The notes beneath the pieces are model-generated. The model was not told where the DNA came from, ran no database searches, and was given only the letters and a program-made list of their open reading frames with translations. A stretch of DNA of 33,045 nt from Phycisphaeraceae bacterium. GTDB lineage: Bacteria > Planctomycetota > Phycisphaerae > Phycisphaerales > Zrk34. Positions within the stretch are counted from its first letter, which is position 1, and every line of letters begins with the position of its first letter. Positions 16,551 through 26,958 of the stretch are shown here, in pieces. Position numbers and translations under genes: made by a program. The DNA lies in NCBI GenBank assembly GCA_028284925.1, contig JANQQT010000288.1, positions 1 through 33,045 of the forward strand, written 5' to 3'.

Positions 16551-16895
16551 GTTCTTTCCTTTCAGATTGGTTTTGGGGATTTTTTACCCCCGATAGTGTA
16601 GTGGTGCAGAACGCCACTATAGCATCACCGGGGTGGCGTTTCATCACTTTTTATGGGATCAACGCTCTATTGTTACGAGCCGAATGACATATCAGTTCGG
16701 TTCTTCCGTGTTTGTTCAGGCGTTCAGGTGTGCAAATAAAGCACGCCGACCGGAAGTCGGCGTGCTTGAGAGAGTTTGTGCAATTCCGCCTGGCGATTCA
16801 CTCGAAACAAATTGAAAAAGTCATCCAGAGCGGTCATGCATTTGAGAGAGTAGAGAGTTCGATTAAACGACTGGGAAGGTCGTCTGAAGTTAATC
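16551..16895. other. Intergenic region, 345 bases
   Basis: It holds the rpoD terminator (16735-16767) and the promoter region of the FKBP gene. A hairpin near 16605-16625 (TAGTGGTG with CGCCACTA, one wobble) lies in the presumed FKBP leader. No other gene is supported. Confidence 0.5.
16735..16767 (-). terminator. Probable terminator of the dnaG-rpoD transcript
   Basis: A perfect 12-bp inverted repeat (16739-16750 with 16756-16767, 5-base loop) lies about 130 bases beyond the rpoD stop. On the minus strand it is followed by TTTATTTG, so the U-tract is only moderate. Confidence 0.75.
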
Positions 16896-18635
<1,740 letters not shown>

Positions 18636-18720
18636 GGTCCAGCTCCGAGTGTAACGAGGTTACGATGTCGGCATTAACCGAATCTCACGGTCAAGGCCAC
18701 ACTTTATCCTTCTCCCAAAT

Positions 18721-18761
18721 ACCGGCGGTCAGCATCATAGCGATCACCGGCGGTCGCATCA
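18721..18761. repeat. Direct repeat between dnaG and rpoD
   Basis: Two near-identical copies of a 16-base unit beginning ACCGGCGGTC lie 25 bases apart (18721-18737 and 18746-18761; one extra base in the first). The second copy can also pair with GCGACCG at 18767-18773 to give a 7-bp hairpin that ends 8 bases from the dnaG stop. The hairpin has no T-run. Confidence 0.6.
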
Positions 18762-18780
18762 CGCAAGCGACCGGACAAAG

Positions 18781-20862
18781 CTATTTGCGCACTCGCGGCA
18801 GACGTGCCGCCGATGGGTGCGCATTGGTATGCATGATCGCAAGCTGAAGGCGTTTGACCTCCGCGTGCGGATCATCCGTCTTTGTGTCCTCTTCTGCTTC
18901 ACGCAATTGTTGGCGTTGCGTCTTGTATTCCGTTTCCGCGTGAAGCTTATCAAGTGCCGCGACTGCCGAATAAAAACGTTCGGCGGCGAGATTGGGGTTC
19001 GACTCTGTTAATACGTCAAGCTCAAAAAAAAGATCGAATGCGGCACGAATTAATACTTCATCATCAAACATCTCACGCACATCGTGAATCGACAACTCTT
19101 CCGAATCCAGCAGCCACTCGTAAGTCGCGCCATACAGCTTCGCTGCAAACGGATCCTCGAATTCACCCGGAACGACCGCTTCGGAAAAGTCCCGGCCGTC
19201 TGCCAGGGCACAATGGAACAGGCTTGGATTAATGAATAACGCGGCAACAACGCAGCGTTCCGCATCACGCCGCGCTTTGGTGGTTTCAGCATAGCGCGGC
19301 GTTGTCGATCTCGACCCGTTGCTCGCCGTCACCGAATCAGTCGGCAGCACTTCGCCGTCCAGTATCGGCTCGGCATATTCCATTTCTGATTCGTCGTAGA
19401 CAAAGACTTCACTTTCATCGAATTGTTCCGCGCCAGGTTGTACCGGTTTTACCGAAGGCGTTTCGGGCTTCGCGGTTGCCTGAGAGGTCGGTTCCTTTTG
19501 TAGATCAGAAGTCGGTGAAGTGAAGGTGGGGCGTTTGGAGGACGGCGCCGGCATCTTGCGGATGATCTCATCGATCGAAGCAACATCAATACGTAGCAAA
19601 TCAGCCAGTCGGGATTTAATCAACCCGCGCCGCCCGGCCTCAATTCGATTCAGACCCAGTTGAACCAGGTTCCGGAGATAGTCTTCAGCGATGCGTTGCT
19701 TCGCGGTGATGGTGTCAGACGCGTCAAAGGCCGCACGCAGGCGATTGAATTGGAACGTCATCGCATCAACCGCATTGGTCATTGCCGCCTGCCAGCGATT
19801 CAAACCATTGGGTTGAGTCAATAGATCGGCCGGGTCCAGCTTATCGGGTAACACCGCAATATCGATATCGATGGATTCATCAAAGAACACGCTAAGTGCT
19901 CGTTCGGCCGCGGCCTGCCCCGCGTCATCCGCATCAAATACAAGAATAACACGATCGCAATAGCGCCGGAGCTGTTGGGCGTGCTGGGGCGTGAGCGCCG
20001 TGCCGAGTGTGGCAACAACATTTTTTACGCCGGCCTGATGACATGCGATGACATCGGTATAGCCCTCAACGATAATCGCGGTGTGTGATTCCTTGATTGG
20101 TTGGTGGGCCAGATGAATACCGAAAAGCGTCTTGGATTTATTAAACACCGGCGTGTCCGGACTGTTGAGATACTTGGCATCCGATTGATCGCCTCGCGTC
20201 GATCCCGGTAGAATTCGACCTCCAAACGCGATCGGTCGTTTTAAAGTGTCGAAGATCGGAAAGATTATTCGGTGCCGCAAGCGATCGTAATGCCCCGCTC
20301 CCTGTTTCCGGGGAGCGATTAGACCCGCCTCGACCAGTGCCTTTACATCTGCTTTATTCCTGATAGCCGCATTCGCCAGTGCGTCCCAGGAATCGGGGGC
20401 ATAACCAATACCAAAATCTGAAATGGACTGTGCATTGATGCTTCGATCCGCGAGGTATTTTTGAGCGGGATCGTTTTGTTTTAGTGAACGCTGGAAAAAA
20501 CGTACAGCCGAAACATTGGCATCCAGAATGGACTGACGTGTATCCGCTCCGGTCCCGTCCGATTTGCCTGAATACTTCGGCAGTTCGATGTTTGCCCGAT
20601 CCGCAAGGGTCTTCAACGCCTCGGGGAACGTCATCTTGTGATATTCCATCATGAAGGTGAAGACGTCGCCTCCCGTTCCACAGGCGAAGCACTTAAAGAT
20701 CTGCTTGGCGGGTGAGATTCTCATGGAGGGGCGATGGTCATCATGGAAGGGGCAGATGGAAACAAACTCATGGCCGCGCGGGGTGATCGAAATATGTTCT
20801 CCGATCAGTTGAACGATGTCCGAGGCTTGCAGGACTCTAATTTTGGCTTCATCGCGGCTCAC
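18781..20862 (-). CDS. dnaG: DNA primase
   Basis: The protein has 693 residues with a GTG start at 20862 and AAGGA about 7 bases upstream. The N-terminal zinc-binding CHC2 domain has C37, H40, C58 and C61 (CPFHDD, KCFACG). The catalytic core follows, with the TOPRIM centre E266 (IIVEGYTDV) and D310/D312 (VFDADDAG). Residues about 440-540 are an acidic, Pro/Thr-rich linker. The C-terminal part (about 545-665) should be the helicase-binding domain. It makes RNA primers at replication forks with the replicative helicase. It heads the dnaG-rpoD unit. The length is slightly above the usual about 600 because of the linker. Confidence 0.95.
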   Translation of the reverse strand: MSRDEAKIRVLQASDIVQLIGEHISITPRGHEFVSICPFHDDHRPSMRISPAKQIFKCFACGTGGDVFTFMMEYHKMTFPEALKTLADRANIELPKYSGKSDGTGADTRQSILDANVSAVRFFQRSLKQNDPAQKYLADRSINAQSISDFGIGYAPDSWDALANAAIRNKADVKALVEAGLIAPRKQGAGHYDRLRHRIIFPIFDTLKRPIAFGGRILPGSTRGDQSDAKYLNSPDTPVFNKSKTLFGIHLAHQPIKESHTAIIVEGYTDVIACHQAGVKNVVATLGTALTPQHAQQLRRYCDRVILVFDADDAGQAAAERALSVFFDESIDIDIAVLPDKLDPADLLTQPNGLNRWQAAMTNAVDAMTFQFNRLRAAFDASDTITAKQRIAEDYLRNLVQLGLNRIEAGRRGLIKSRLADLLRIDVASIDEIIRKMPAPSSKRPTFTSPTSDLQKEPTSQATAKPETPSVKPVQPGAEQFDESEVFVYDESEMEYAEPILDGEVLPTDSVTASNGSRSTTPRYAETTKARRDAERCVVAALFINPSLFHCALADGRDFSEAVVPGEFEDPFAAKLYGATYEWLLDSEELSIHDVREMFDDEVLIRAAFDLFFELDVLTESNPNLAAERFYSAVAALDKLHAETEYKTQRQQLREAEEDTKTDDPHAEVKRLQLAIMHTNAHPSAARLPRVRK

Positions 20863-21311
20863 AGAAACATCCTTGCTTTGCGCACATAAACAACATCAAG
20901 TGCGAAACACATAAACGGAGATATCAGGATGACGGTTTCCGGCCTTACCTCTTGCCCGTCAGAAATGTCGGGCAGGAAAAAACTTGGCTACGCCTCGGAC
21001 GCAAGGTTAAGAAGTGGTCCCAAGGCGTGGTTTTTCCGGGGGGCTCTCTCACAGTTTTTCTTCTTCAAACTCCATCTTAAACATAGCATACGCCATAGAG
21101 CAGTCAAATGTTAAACATGAAATATTTGGCACAGACGGCACAAACGGAACGCATTAAGAATGAATCGCGTTCCGTCGGTGGTTTTATCGGTCGCAAAGAC
21201 CGTATTGGCCGGTTTTGGCTTGTTATCGGGCACAAATGGAGTTGATCGATCTGGAGCCCGGGTTACGTGCTTCAGGTATGAGTTGGGGGCAAATTCAGGT
21301 CGCGATTCAGC
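20863..21311. other. Intergenic region, 449 bases
   Basis: This stretch separates the ECF operon from dnaG, both on the minus strand. It should hold the dnaG promoter. A hairpin at about 20949-20972 (TTGCCCG with CGGGCAG) is followed by six A on the plus strand, which places no U-tract after it on either strand. A second hairpin at 21145-21176 is listed separately. No tRNA or protein gene is visible. Confidence 0.5.
21145..21176 (-). terminator. Possible terminator of the ECF operon
   Basis: Perfect 9-bp arms at 21145-21153 and 21168-21176 (ACGGAACGC/GCGTTCCGT) lie 136 bases after the last gene of the ECF operon. The minus-strand sequence after it is TTGTGCC, a weak U-tract, so the call is tentative. 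Confidence 0.35.
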
Positions 21312-21602
21312 TCAGTTGATCGTCAAAGAAATGATGATGCCGGCCGCAGTGACCGCAACAAAGAGAATCATGGCCAGCGCAATATGCAACGGCTTGATTT
21401 TGGCGGGACGACGGTGACGGAATAGCACACACATGACTGCGAGCCCGGCAAAGATGGCGATTGGTGCAGCGCTCAACAGGAAAATCGGGACGGATTCGGT
21501 GGAGAGATTGAAGAATGAAAACGCCATTGCGATAACGAATAGCAATACGGCGGCAAAGGCACGTTGGTTTGATACGTCAGAGGTGGTTTCGTTCTGGGAC
21601 AT
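21312..21602 (-). CDS. Small three-TM membrane protein of the ECF operon
   Basis: The protein has 96 residues; ATG 21602 has AAGGA about 7 bases upstream, inside the last codons of the preceding gene. There are three hydrophobic segments: about 16-34, 38-61 and 71-93, with a short charged N-terminus and a basic loop FRHRRPAKIK at 61-70, which suggests the second-to-third loop faces the cytoplasm. I recognise no family. Three bases separate it from the LolA-like gene, so it belongs to the same transcript. A part in membrane signalling or stress response with the sigma factor is plausible but not shown. Confidence 0.75.
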   Translation of the reverse strand: MSQNETTSDVSNQRAFAAVLLFVIAMAFSFFNLSTESVPIFLLSAAPIAIFAGLAVMCVLFRHRRPAKIKPLHIALAMILFVAVTAAGIIISLTIN

Positions 21603-21605
21603 GGA

Positions 21606-22490
21606 TTATTCCTTTCCGGGCTTGTCGGCGGGTAACGCGATTTCAGTTAACGTGTAACCCACCGGGATTTTCATGCTGAATAGATCGGGGTTAATCTTCG
21701 GCGTAAGCTCGAAGCCTGAAAGAGTAACGAGCATATCGGGTGAGCGATTGAATCGGACGCGGATTAATATCGGGGCCGAGGTTTTCTCATGGGTCCAAAG
21801 TTCGATTTCCTGAATTGAGTCCGTAAATCGAAAGCCAATGGCGTCTTGTCCTGCAACCTTCTTCTCGCCAAGATTTTGGTGCTTAACATTCGGATCTTTC
21901 TTTGCGCGTTCCAGAATCTCTTGTGTACTTTGGATGAAGTTTTGGCTGTGTTGTTGTTGGCGAGCATCTTTCAGGACGATCCTGCTTGCCCGTTTGAGTG
22001 GATGGTTGAGCGTGATGGTCACGCCCGCCTGAAAGTCGGTGATCGAGGTGAATGCCTTGTTGCGTTGTAGCAAGAAGTGTTTGTGAGAAACGGCTGTTAG
22101 TTTGGTGGCAGGTAGTTTGGGCCGGCTGACATGGATCTTAAACTTGACGGAATCAATTTGTGAGAATTTATCGACAACCCTGTCAAGGGCATAGGTATCC
22201 GTGCCAGAGAAAATCAGAAATACGCCGCCTGCGATGGCGGCAAGGAGGAGAAACGAAGCCGCGATACGTGCAGTAGGTAGGCGAAGGATTCGATTCATGG
22301 TGGATGGTGCGTCAACGGGCAATTGAGCGGCCCCGTCAAATTCAGACATGACCCGATCATGCAGGTCATCGGAAAACGACTCAGGCATGTTGATGATTGG
22401 CAGGGAATCCGTGAGCTTGTCTTCAAAAGATGGCTGAATTTGGCTTGTCATAGTGGGGTTCCGCAATTTGGATGAGCGTGATTGAATCAT
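21606..22490 (-). CDS. Membrane-anchored LolA/RseB-like protein, putative ECF anti-sigma partner
   Basis: The protein has 294 residues. The ATG at 22490 overlaps the TGA of the sigma gene by one base (TGATG), which favours this start over the ATG 13 codons downstream. Residues 1-74 are cytoplasmic and hold an amphipathic segment (MPESFSDDLHDRVMSEF, 35-51) of the kind found in planctomycete regulators next to ECF factors. One TM helix covers 75-95. The C-terminal part (about 98-290) has the beta-rich look of the LolA/RseB fold: KFKIHVSRPKL, TITLNHPLK, IGFRFTDSIQEIELWTHEKT, PDLFSMKIPVGY. I infer an envelope-sensing anti-sigma factor; there is no classical zinc-binding HxxxCxxC motif. Confidence 0.65.
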   Translation of the reverse strand: MIQSRSSKLRNPTMTSQIQPSFEDKLTDSLPIINMPESFSDDLHDRVMSEFDGAAQLPVDAPSTMNRILRLPTARIAASFLLLAAIAGGVFLIFSGTDTYALDRVVDKFSQIDSVKFKIHVSRPKLPATKLTAVSHKHFLLQRNKAFTSITDFQAGVTITLNHPLKRASRIVLKDARQQQHSQNFIQSTQEILERAKKDPNVKHQNLGEKKVAGQDAIGFRFTDSIQEIELWTHEKTSAPILIRVRFNRSPDMLVTLSGFELTPKINPDLFSMKIPVGYTLTEIALPADKPGKE

Positions 22491-23077
22491 CAGGCTGGAC
22501 TCAGCATCTTCCTTAATTTGGCCAGCGCCCGGGTCAAAGCCACTCGGACAGCGCCGGGCTTGAGGTTGAGAATGTCGGCAATCTGCGGATGGGTTAAATC
22601 CTCAAAATACCGAAGTGCGATTAGTGACTGTTGACGGGGATTTAGATGGAGAATGGCGGATTGGACAGCAGAGAAATCGAGTCGATCGTGATCGTCATCC
22701 GATTCATCGCCTGCGAGCTTGAGAACCGTGTGATCCTTCGCCGCGGCAATCAACAACTCCTTACGACGTGAAGACTTTCGCACAAGCGCGTTGATCTTGT
22801 TGGTGGCAATTCGGTATGCCCATGCCACAAACTCCGCCAGGGATTTGCCGGTGAACTGGCGCATATGCTGGGCAATGCTCAGAAACGTGTCGGAAACGAT
22901 GTCCTCAGCAAGTGATTGATCGGGGATGCGTCGCCGAACGTATTGAAAGATAACCGGTGCGAAATGGAGATATAGCGATGCAAACGCATCGCGGTCGGAC
23001 TTTGCCTGTTGAACCGTAAAATCGACAGGTGTGGATGGAAATAGGGGTTGATTCATTTGTAATAAGGCGTGTGGCAT
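22490..23077 (-). CDS. ECF-type RNA polymerase sigma factor
   Basis: The protein has 195 residues from ATG 23077; an ATG 7 codons downstream is also possible, and neither has a strong ribosome site. Region 2 covers about 31-99 (AFASLYLHFAPVIFQYVRRR, AEDIVSDTFL, FVAWAYRIATNKINALVRK) and region 4 about 136-192 (LNPRQQSLIALRYFEDLTHPQIADIL with an HTH ending GAVRVALTRALAKLRK). There are no regions 1 or 3, which is standard for the ECF group. It is the first gene of a three-gene operon (sigma, LolA-like anchor, small TM protein), and such factors commonly activate their own operon. The signal is unknown. Confidence 0.93.
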   Translation of the reverse strand: MPHALLQMNQPLFPSTPVDFTVQQAKSDRDAFASLYLHFAPVIFQYVRRRIPDQSLAEDIVSDTFLSIAQHMRQFTGKSLAEFVAWAYRIATNKINALVRKSSRRKELLIAAAKDHTVLKLAGDESDDDHDRLDFSAVQSAILHLNPRQQSLIALRYFEDLTHPQIADILNLKPGAVRVALTRALAKLRKMLSPA

Positions 23078-23639
23078 TGTACAGGTATCAATGCGCGAAA
23101 CACGAGACTGTTACATGCCACTCCACCAAAATATTCCAAATTCAGATGGACCCGGATTCAAGTAGGGGCGATATTTGGATTTGGCGACCCAAAGCGGTGA
23201 TCTTTGAGTTGCAATCCGCAAAGGTATTGAAGTTAAATCCATCGGAAGAGAGGTAGCTTCAGGCATTTGTGCACATGGCGAATCCGGTGGGCGTCCTGAG
23301 AGAGATTGTGATATTGGGACGGATGGATGATGTTAGAATGCCCATGGAACGGGTATATTCCAGGATGCGAAAATAGAATCAGCATCGCTAGGTCATAAAC
23401 AATGGGCGTGGAGCGAATCGTGCTTGGGCTGAGGACACCGTGGACCTTAAGAAAAACGAAAAAGATGGACAAAAAAGCAAAAAGCAAATCAACACTATCT
23501 CGATTCAACATTACGAAGATTCCCGCGAACCATCCAGACATAAAAAAACGATTGCTTTGGCCCGCACCACACAGGTACGTGCCAAAACAATCGGAGGCGG
23601 ATTGGCCGGTTCTCTGCCGCTGGCGTAAGTCGTTCAGGC
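23078..23639. other. Intergenic region, 562 bases
   Basis: This stretch lies between the cold-shock gene and the ECF sigma gene. A hairpin CGTAAG/CTTACG at 23624-23643 includes the stop codon of the cold-shock gene but has no T-run. The Lys-rich frame at 23440-23628 is discussed among the rejected items. The ECF promoter should be near its upstream end (23078-23180), but I cannot define it. Confidence 0.5.
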
Positions 23640-23963
23640 TTACGTGGCGCCTTCATAACCGCCGATTGTCGGCGGCGTGATCTGCGGCTGAGGCATATCC
23701 GTGGGCGGATGATCCGCAGGCATTTCCACCGGCGTGTCCTTCGGCGGGCTATCCACCTGCCCCGTCGGCTGCACATCCCGCGCCTGCCATCCCTTGTCAC
23801 CCTGAATGAGTTCATAGTCAACCCATTCGCCGTCTTTCAACGCACGAAACCCGTCGGCCACGATCTGCGAATAATGAATGAATACGTCCTGTCCCTCTGG
23901 CCCGATGATAAATCCGTAGCCTTTCTTGGGATCAAACCATTTGACTTGTCCTTTGGTGGGCAT
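23640..23963 (-). CDS. Cold-shock (CspA-type) protein with proline-rich tail
   Basis: The protein has 107 residues; ATG 23963 has a strong AGGAGG about 8 bases upstream. Residues 1-66 are a cold-shock domain: GQVKWFDPKKGYGFI contains RNP1 (KGYGFI, 14-19) and DVFIHYS contains RNP2 (27-30). It binds single-stranded RNA or DNA and melts secondary structure. The tail, 67-107, is rich in Pro, Asp and Thr (repeated DxP/PP patterns) and is not part of ordinary CspA proteins, which stop at about 70 residues. It is isolated, with about 560-600 bases of non-coding sequence on each side, which leaves room for a long cold-responsive 5' leader. Confidence 0.92.
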   Translation of the reverse strand: MPTKGQVKWFDPKKGYGFIIGPEGQDVFIHYSQIVADGFRALKDGEWVDYELIQGDKGWQARDVQPTGQVDSPPKDTPVEMPADHPPTDMPQPQITPPTIGGYEGAT

Positions 23964-24565
23964 ATGAAAAACCTCCTATCGCCCAGCACGAAACTGACCC
24001 CCGGATGCCGAAAACAAAATTTCAGATGTGTTGCTGCCGGGGGAGAGCAATACCGAAAACCTGAATATCACGCCATTGGTCTCATTACGTCCACTTGGCG
24101 CATGGGTCATCGATTACACCTGAAACATTCAAACTATTAATCCGACCAACGTGATCGGTGAATACTCCGAGATGGTCGCGGCCCCGATTACATCTCAACT
24201 CACGCGCCTCCAAATAAGGCTTCAACGGATGCGCCCATTTCATACGCGTCCGGAAAACTCCTGCCTCCATTAGTATAACCTCAGCTTCTTCTGAAAGCAA
24301 TGAGGTTTTTGGGCATTTGAAGCCCGATTCCTCACCCTTTCTTTCGGCCAATTCTTGCGTTTTTCATATTCCGGCATACGTTTTTTGCCGTAGTTGGCCC
24401 ATGAACCAACCTAAATATACTCAACAAGCAAGCCCTGGTAGATCGCTTTGGAAATGGGCCGGCCAAATTCTGGCGAGATTGATACGGTCCCATCATTAAT
24501 ACCCTTAACACAAAAAAAGGGCCTTCATAACGAAGGCCCTTTCGATTTACTTAATCTAATTGGTC
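23964..24565. other. Intergenic region, 602 bases
   Basis: The longest gap in the window. It contains the pnp terminator (24512-24542) and, next to the cold-shock gene, the strong AGGAGG of that gene. The open frame at 24085-24351 (TTG start, no homology I recognise) is not supported. A T-arm-like sequence at 24311-24325 does not belong to a tRNA. A long structured cold-shock leader is possible here but cannot be shown by eye. Confidence 0.5.
24512..24542 (-). terminator. Intrinsic terminator of pnp
   Basis: Perfect 11-bp arms (24516-24526 with 24532-24542, 5-base loop) are followed on the minus strand by seven T (24518-24512, three shared with the stem). It lies 23 bases beyond the pnp stop. 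Confidence 0.93.
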
Positions 24566-26713
24566 TCAGTCAGAGCCAGAATCCGCCGTTTCAGTTTCCG
24601 GCTCATCCATCAGGACCTTACGCGAAAGCCTCAGACGTCCCTGCTCGTCAATCGAAAGCACCTTTACGCGAACCGGGTCGCCGACTTTCACGACGTCCTC
24701 AACATTCTTCACGAAACCATGTGCCAGTTCAGAGATATGACATAATCCATCCTTGCCGGGGATGACTTCAATAAACGCGCCGAAATCCTTAACGGAAGAC
24801 ACCTTGCCGTTGTACACGTTGCCTTCCTTGACTTCCTCGCAAAGACGCTCCACTTCCTCCAGAGCGGCTTCCGCCTTGCCTCCGCCCACGGCCGCGATCT
24901 GCACTGTGCCATCTTCTTCGATATCGATGGTCGCGCCCGTCGAGTCCTGAATCGCACGAATGGTCTTGCCGCCCGGCCCAATCAACGCGCCGATCTTGTC
25001 CGGGTTGATCTTCGTCGTCAGCAATCGCGGGGCATACTGGCTCAATTCCGCAGCAGGTTCGGGAATGATCGACTCAATGACTTCAATGATCTTGATCCGC
25101 GCTTCCCGGGCTTGGGTGAACACCTTACCAATCAGGTCATAGTCAATCCCGCGAGCCTTAAGGTCCAGCTGAATACCCGTGACCCCCTCACGCGTGCCTG
25201 CTACCTTAAAGTCCATATCGCCAAAGTGATCCTCTTCGCCGAGAATGTCCGTCAGGAGAATCGTGTTATTCTCATCCTGAATCAAACCGATACTGATTCC
25301 CGCACACGTACCCTTGATTGGAACGCCCGCATCCAGCATCGCCAAACACCCTACGCAGATCGAAGCCATGGACGACGATCCGTTTGACTCCAGGATCTCA
25401 CTTACGAGACGGACGGTGTAGGGAAAGTCGGTTGGGTCCGGCATCACACCCGCAAGTGATCGTTCGGCCAAAGCGCCGTGACCGATTTCACGGCGACTCG
25501 GTCCCGTCACACGTCGTGCCTCACCCACACAGAACGGCGGGAAGTTATAGTGAAGGTAGAACTTCTGGCTGTACTCCTCAGAGAGTCCATCCACAATCTG
25601 CTCATCTCTCGCCGTACCCAGCGTTGCGACGCCGAGCGCCTGCGTTTCACCGCGCGTAAACAGTGCCGAGCCGTGCGTCCGTGCCAACATTCCCACTTCG
25701 CCGGACAGTGGTCGAATCTCATCTGATGCTCGACCGTCAGACCGTTTCCCGGAAAGCATGATTCGCCGCATGGCCTTCTTGTTCACGACTTCAAATGCCT
25801 GCTTCACTTCGCTCCGACGACTCTGTGCCGCTAGGTACTTTGTATAGCTGACATCATCATTTTCACCGGGAATTGGAGCCGCCGATTCAAGATACTCGTC
25901 AAAAATCGCTTTCACAGCTTCCGAGCGATCCTGCTTGCCCTCAATCTGCTTGGCCTCAAAAACTTTCTCGCCAATCGCATTCGTGACTTCATCAATCACT
26001 TCCTGCGATGGCAAATGAAGTTCAGCCGTCTTCTCCTGGCCGGCCTTCTCGACCAACTCATCGATAAGATCCAGAATTTCAAAGATCACACCATGCCCGA
26101 ACTTGATGGCCTCCAGAATCACGTCCTCCGGCACTTCCAGAGCACCCACTTCAATCATGTTCACCCCATCCCTGTGTCCGGAGAGCACAAGGTCAACATC
26201 CGAATACTCCATCTCCGCGACCGTGGGATTGATTGCGAACTGACCATCAATGCGGCCCACGCGGACGGTTGCCACTGGACCATCGTGCGGCAATGAACTA
26301 ATCGCGAGCGCCGCCGCCGCCGCCGTCCCCGCAAGCACATCCGAATCATTCTGCCCGTCCGCGGATTCCACCCAGCACTGGATCAACACCTCATCCCGCA
26401 GGCCATCCGGGAACAGGGGACGAAGCGGACGGTCAATCAAACGCATCGTCAGGATTTCCTTCTGGCTCGGCGCGCCTTCACGCTTTCGAAAACCGCCCGG
26501 AAACTTACCCGCCGCGCTGATGCGCTCACGGTAATCGATTTGCAGGGGGAAAAAGTCAATTCCCTCACGCGGCTCGCCGCGCACCACAGACGCCAGAACC
26601 GTCGTCTCCGCGTACGTCGCGAATACCGTCGCATCCGCCAACTTGGCTAGTTTACCGGTTTCTAGGCGCAGCTTGCGTCCGCCGATTTCTCGTTCAACCA
26701 CAATATGAGACAT
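24566..26713 (-). CDS. pnp: Polyribonucleotide nucleotidyltransferase (PNPase)
   Basis: The protein has 715 residues, the family length; ATG 26713 has AGGAAT about 7 bases upstream. It has two RNase PH domains (about 1-220 and 310-550; PLQIDYRERISAAGKFPGGF, MRLIDRPLRPLFP, GKRSDGRASDEIRPLSGE, RREIGHGALAERSL), separated by the helical linker. A KH domain follows (about 565-625, GALIGPGGKTIRAI) and an S1 domain (about 633-700, GKVSSVKDFGAFIEV...GLCHISELAHGFV). It degrades RNA 3'-5' phosphorolytically and is a degradosome component in many bacteria. It lies downstream of rpsO, 245 bases apart, with a stem-loop in the gap. This is the classical rpsO-pnp arrangement. Confidence 0.97.
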   Translation of the reverse strand: MSHIVVEREIGGRKLRLETGKLAKLADATVFATYAETTVLASVVRGEPREGIDFFPLQIDYRERISAAGKFPGGFRKREGAPSQKEILTMRLIDRPLRPLFPDGLRDEVLIQCWVESADGQNDSDVLAGTAAAAALAISSLPHDGPVATVRVGRIDGQFAINPTVAEMEYSDVDLVLSGHRDGVNMIEVGALEVPEDVILEAIKFGHGVIFEILDLIDELVEKAGQEKTAELHLPSQEVIDEVTNAIGEKVFEAKQIEGKQDRSEAVKAIFDEYLESAAPIPGENDDVSYTKYLAAQSRRSEVKQAFEVVNKKAMRRIMLSGKRSDGRASDEIRPLSGEVGMLARTHGSALFTRGETQALGVATLGTARDEQIVDGLSEEYSQKFYLHYNFPPFCVGEARRVTGPSRREIGHGALAERSLAGVMPDPTDFPYTVRLVSEILESNGSSSMASICVGCLAMLDAGVPIKGTCAGISIGLIQDENNTILLTDILGEEDHFGDMDFKVAGTREGVTGIQLDLKARGIDYDLIGKVFTQAREARIKIIEVIESIIPEPAAELSQYAPRLLTTKINPDKIGALIGPGGKTIRAIQDSTGATIDIEEDGTVQIAAVGGGKAEAALEEVERLCEEVKEGNVYNGKVSSVKDFGAFIEVIPGKDGLCHISELAHGFVKNVEDVVKVGDPVRVKVLSIDEQGRLRLSRKVLMDEPETETADSGSD

Positions 26714-26793
26714 ATGCCCAATTCCTTAGACTGACTGCCGGAAACATACGAATGATTTTGTGAATATGGGCGGGGGACATGCGGTTCGCAGGT

Positions 26794-26840
26794 GGCAGTC
26801 GGCGTGATCCAGCGCCTTGCGGTGCATCACGCCTACTGCC
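26794..26840 (-). promoter_or_regulatory. Long stem-loop between rpsO and pnp
   Basis: Arms 26794-26808 and 26826-26840 form 14 pairs with one mismatch (8 bp inner plus 6 bp outer) around a 17-base loop. There is no T-run, so it is not an ordinary terminator. The place, in the pnp leader after rpsO, is that of the RNase III-cleaved stem-loop controlling pnp in Escherichia coli; equivalence is inferred from position and shape only. Confidence 0.65.
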
Positions 26841-26958
26841 GCCGGGCCCTCGTTTCAATTTGCCCGTTTCACACCAAATTTACTTCGTGCAACAATTCTT
26901 AAAAACAATCGGCAGATGCCGTCTGTCAACTGCATCCGCCGAGAGAATTTTTCAGGTC

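Noticed and set aside
23440..23628. 62-codon Lys-rich plus-strand frame with GAGG before a GTG
   Set aside because: No family is recognisable, a competing frame overlaps it, and the composition follows A-rich intergenic DNA. It would need homologues to be accepted.
24311..24325. T-arm-like sequence (GGGC, TTCAAAT loop, GCCC on the minus strand)
   Set aside because: No matching acceptor stem, D-arm or anticodon arm lies at the needed distance, so it is not a tRNA.
24085..24351. 88-codon minus-strand frame between csp and pnp
   Set aside because: It needs a TTG start without ribosome site and shows no domain.
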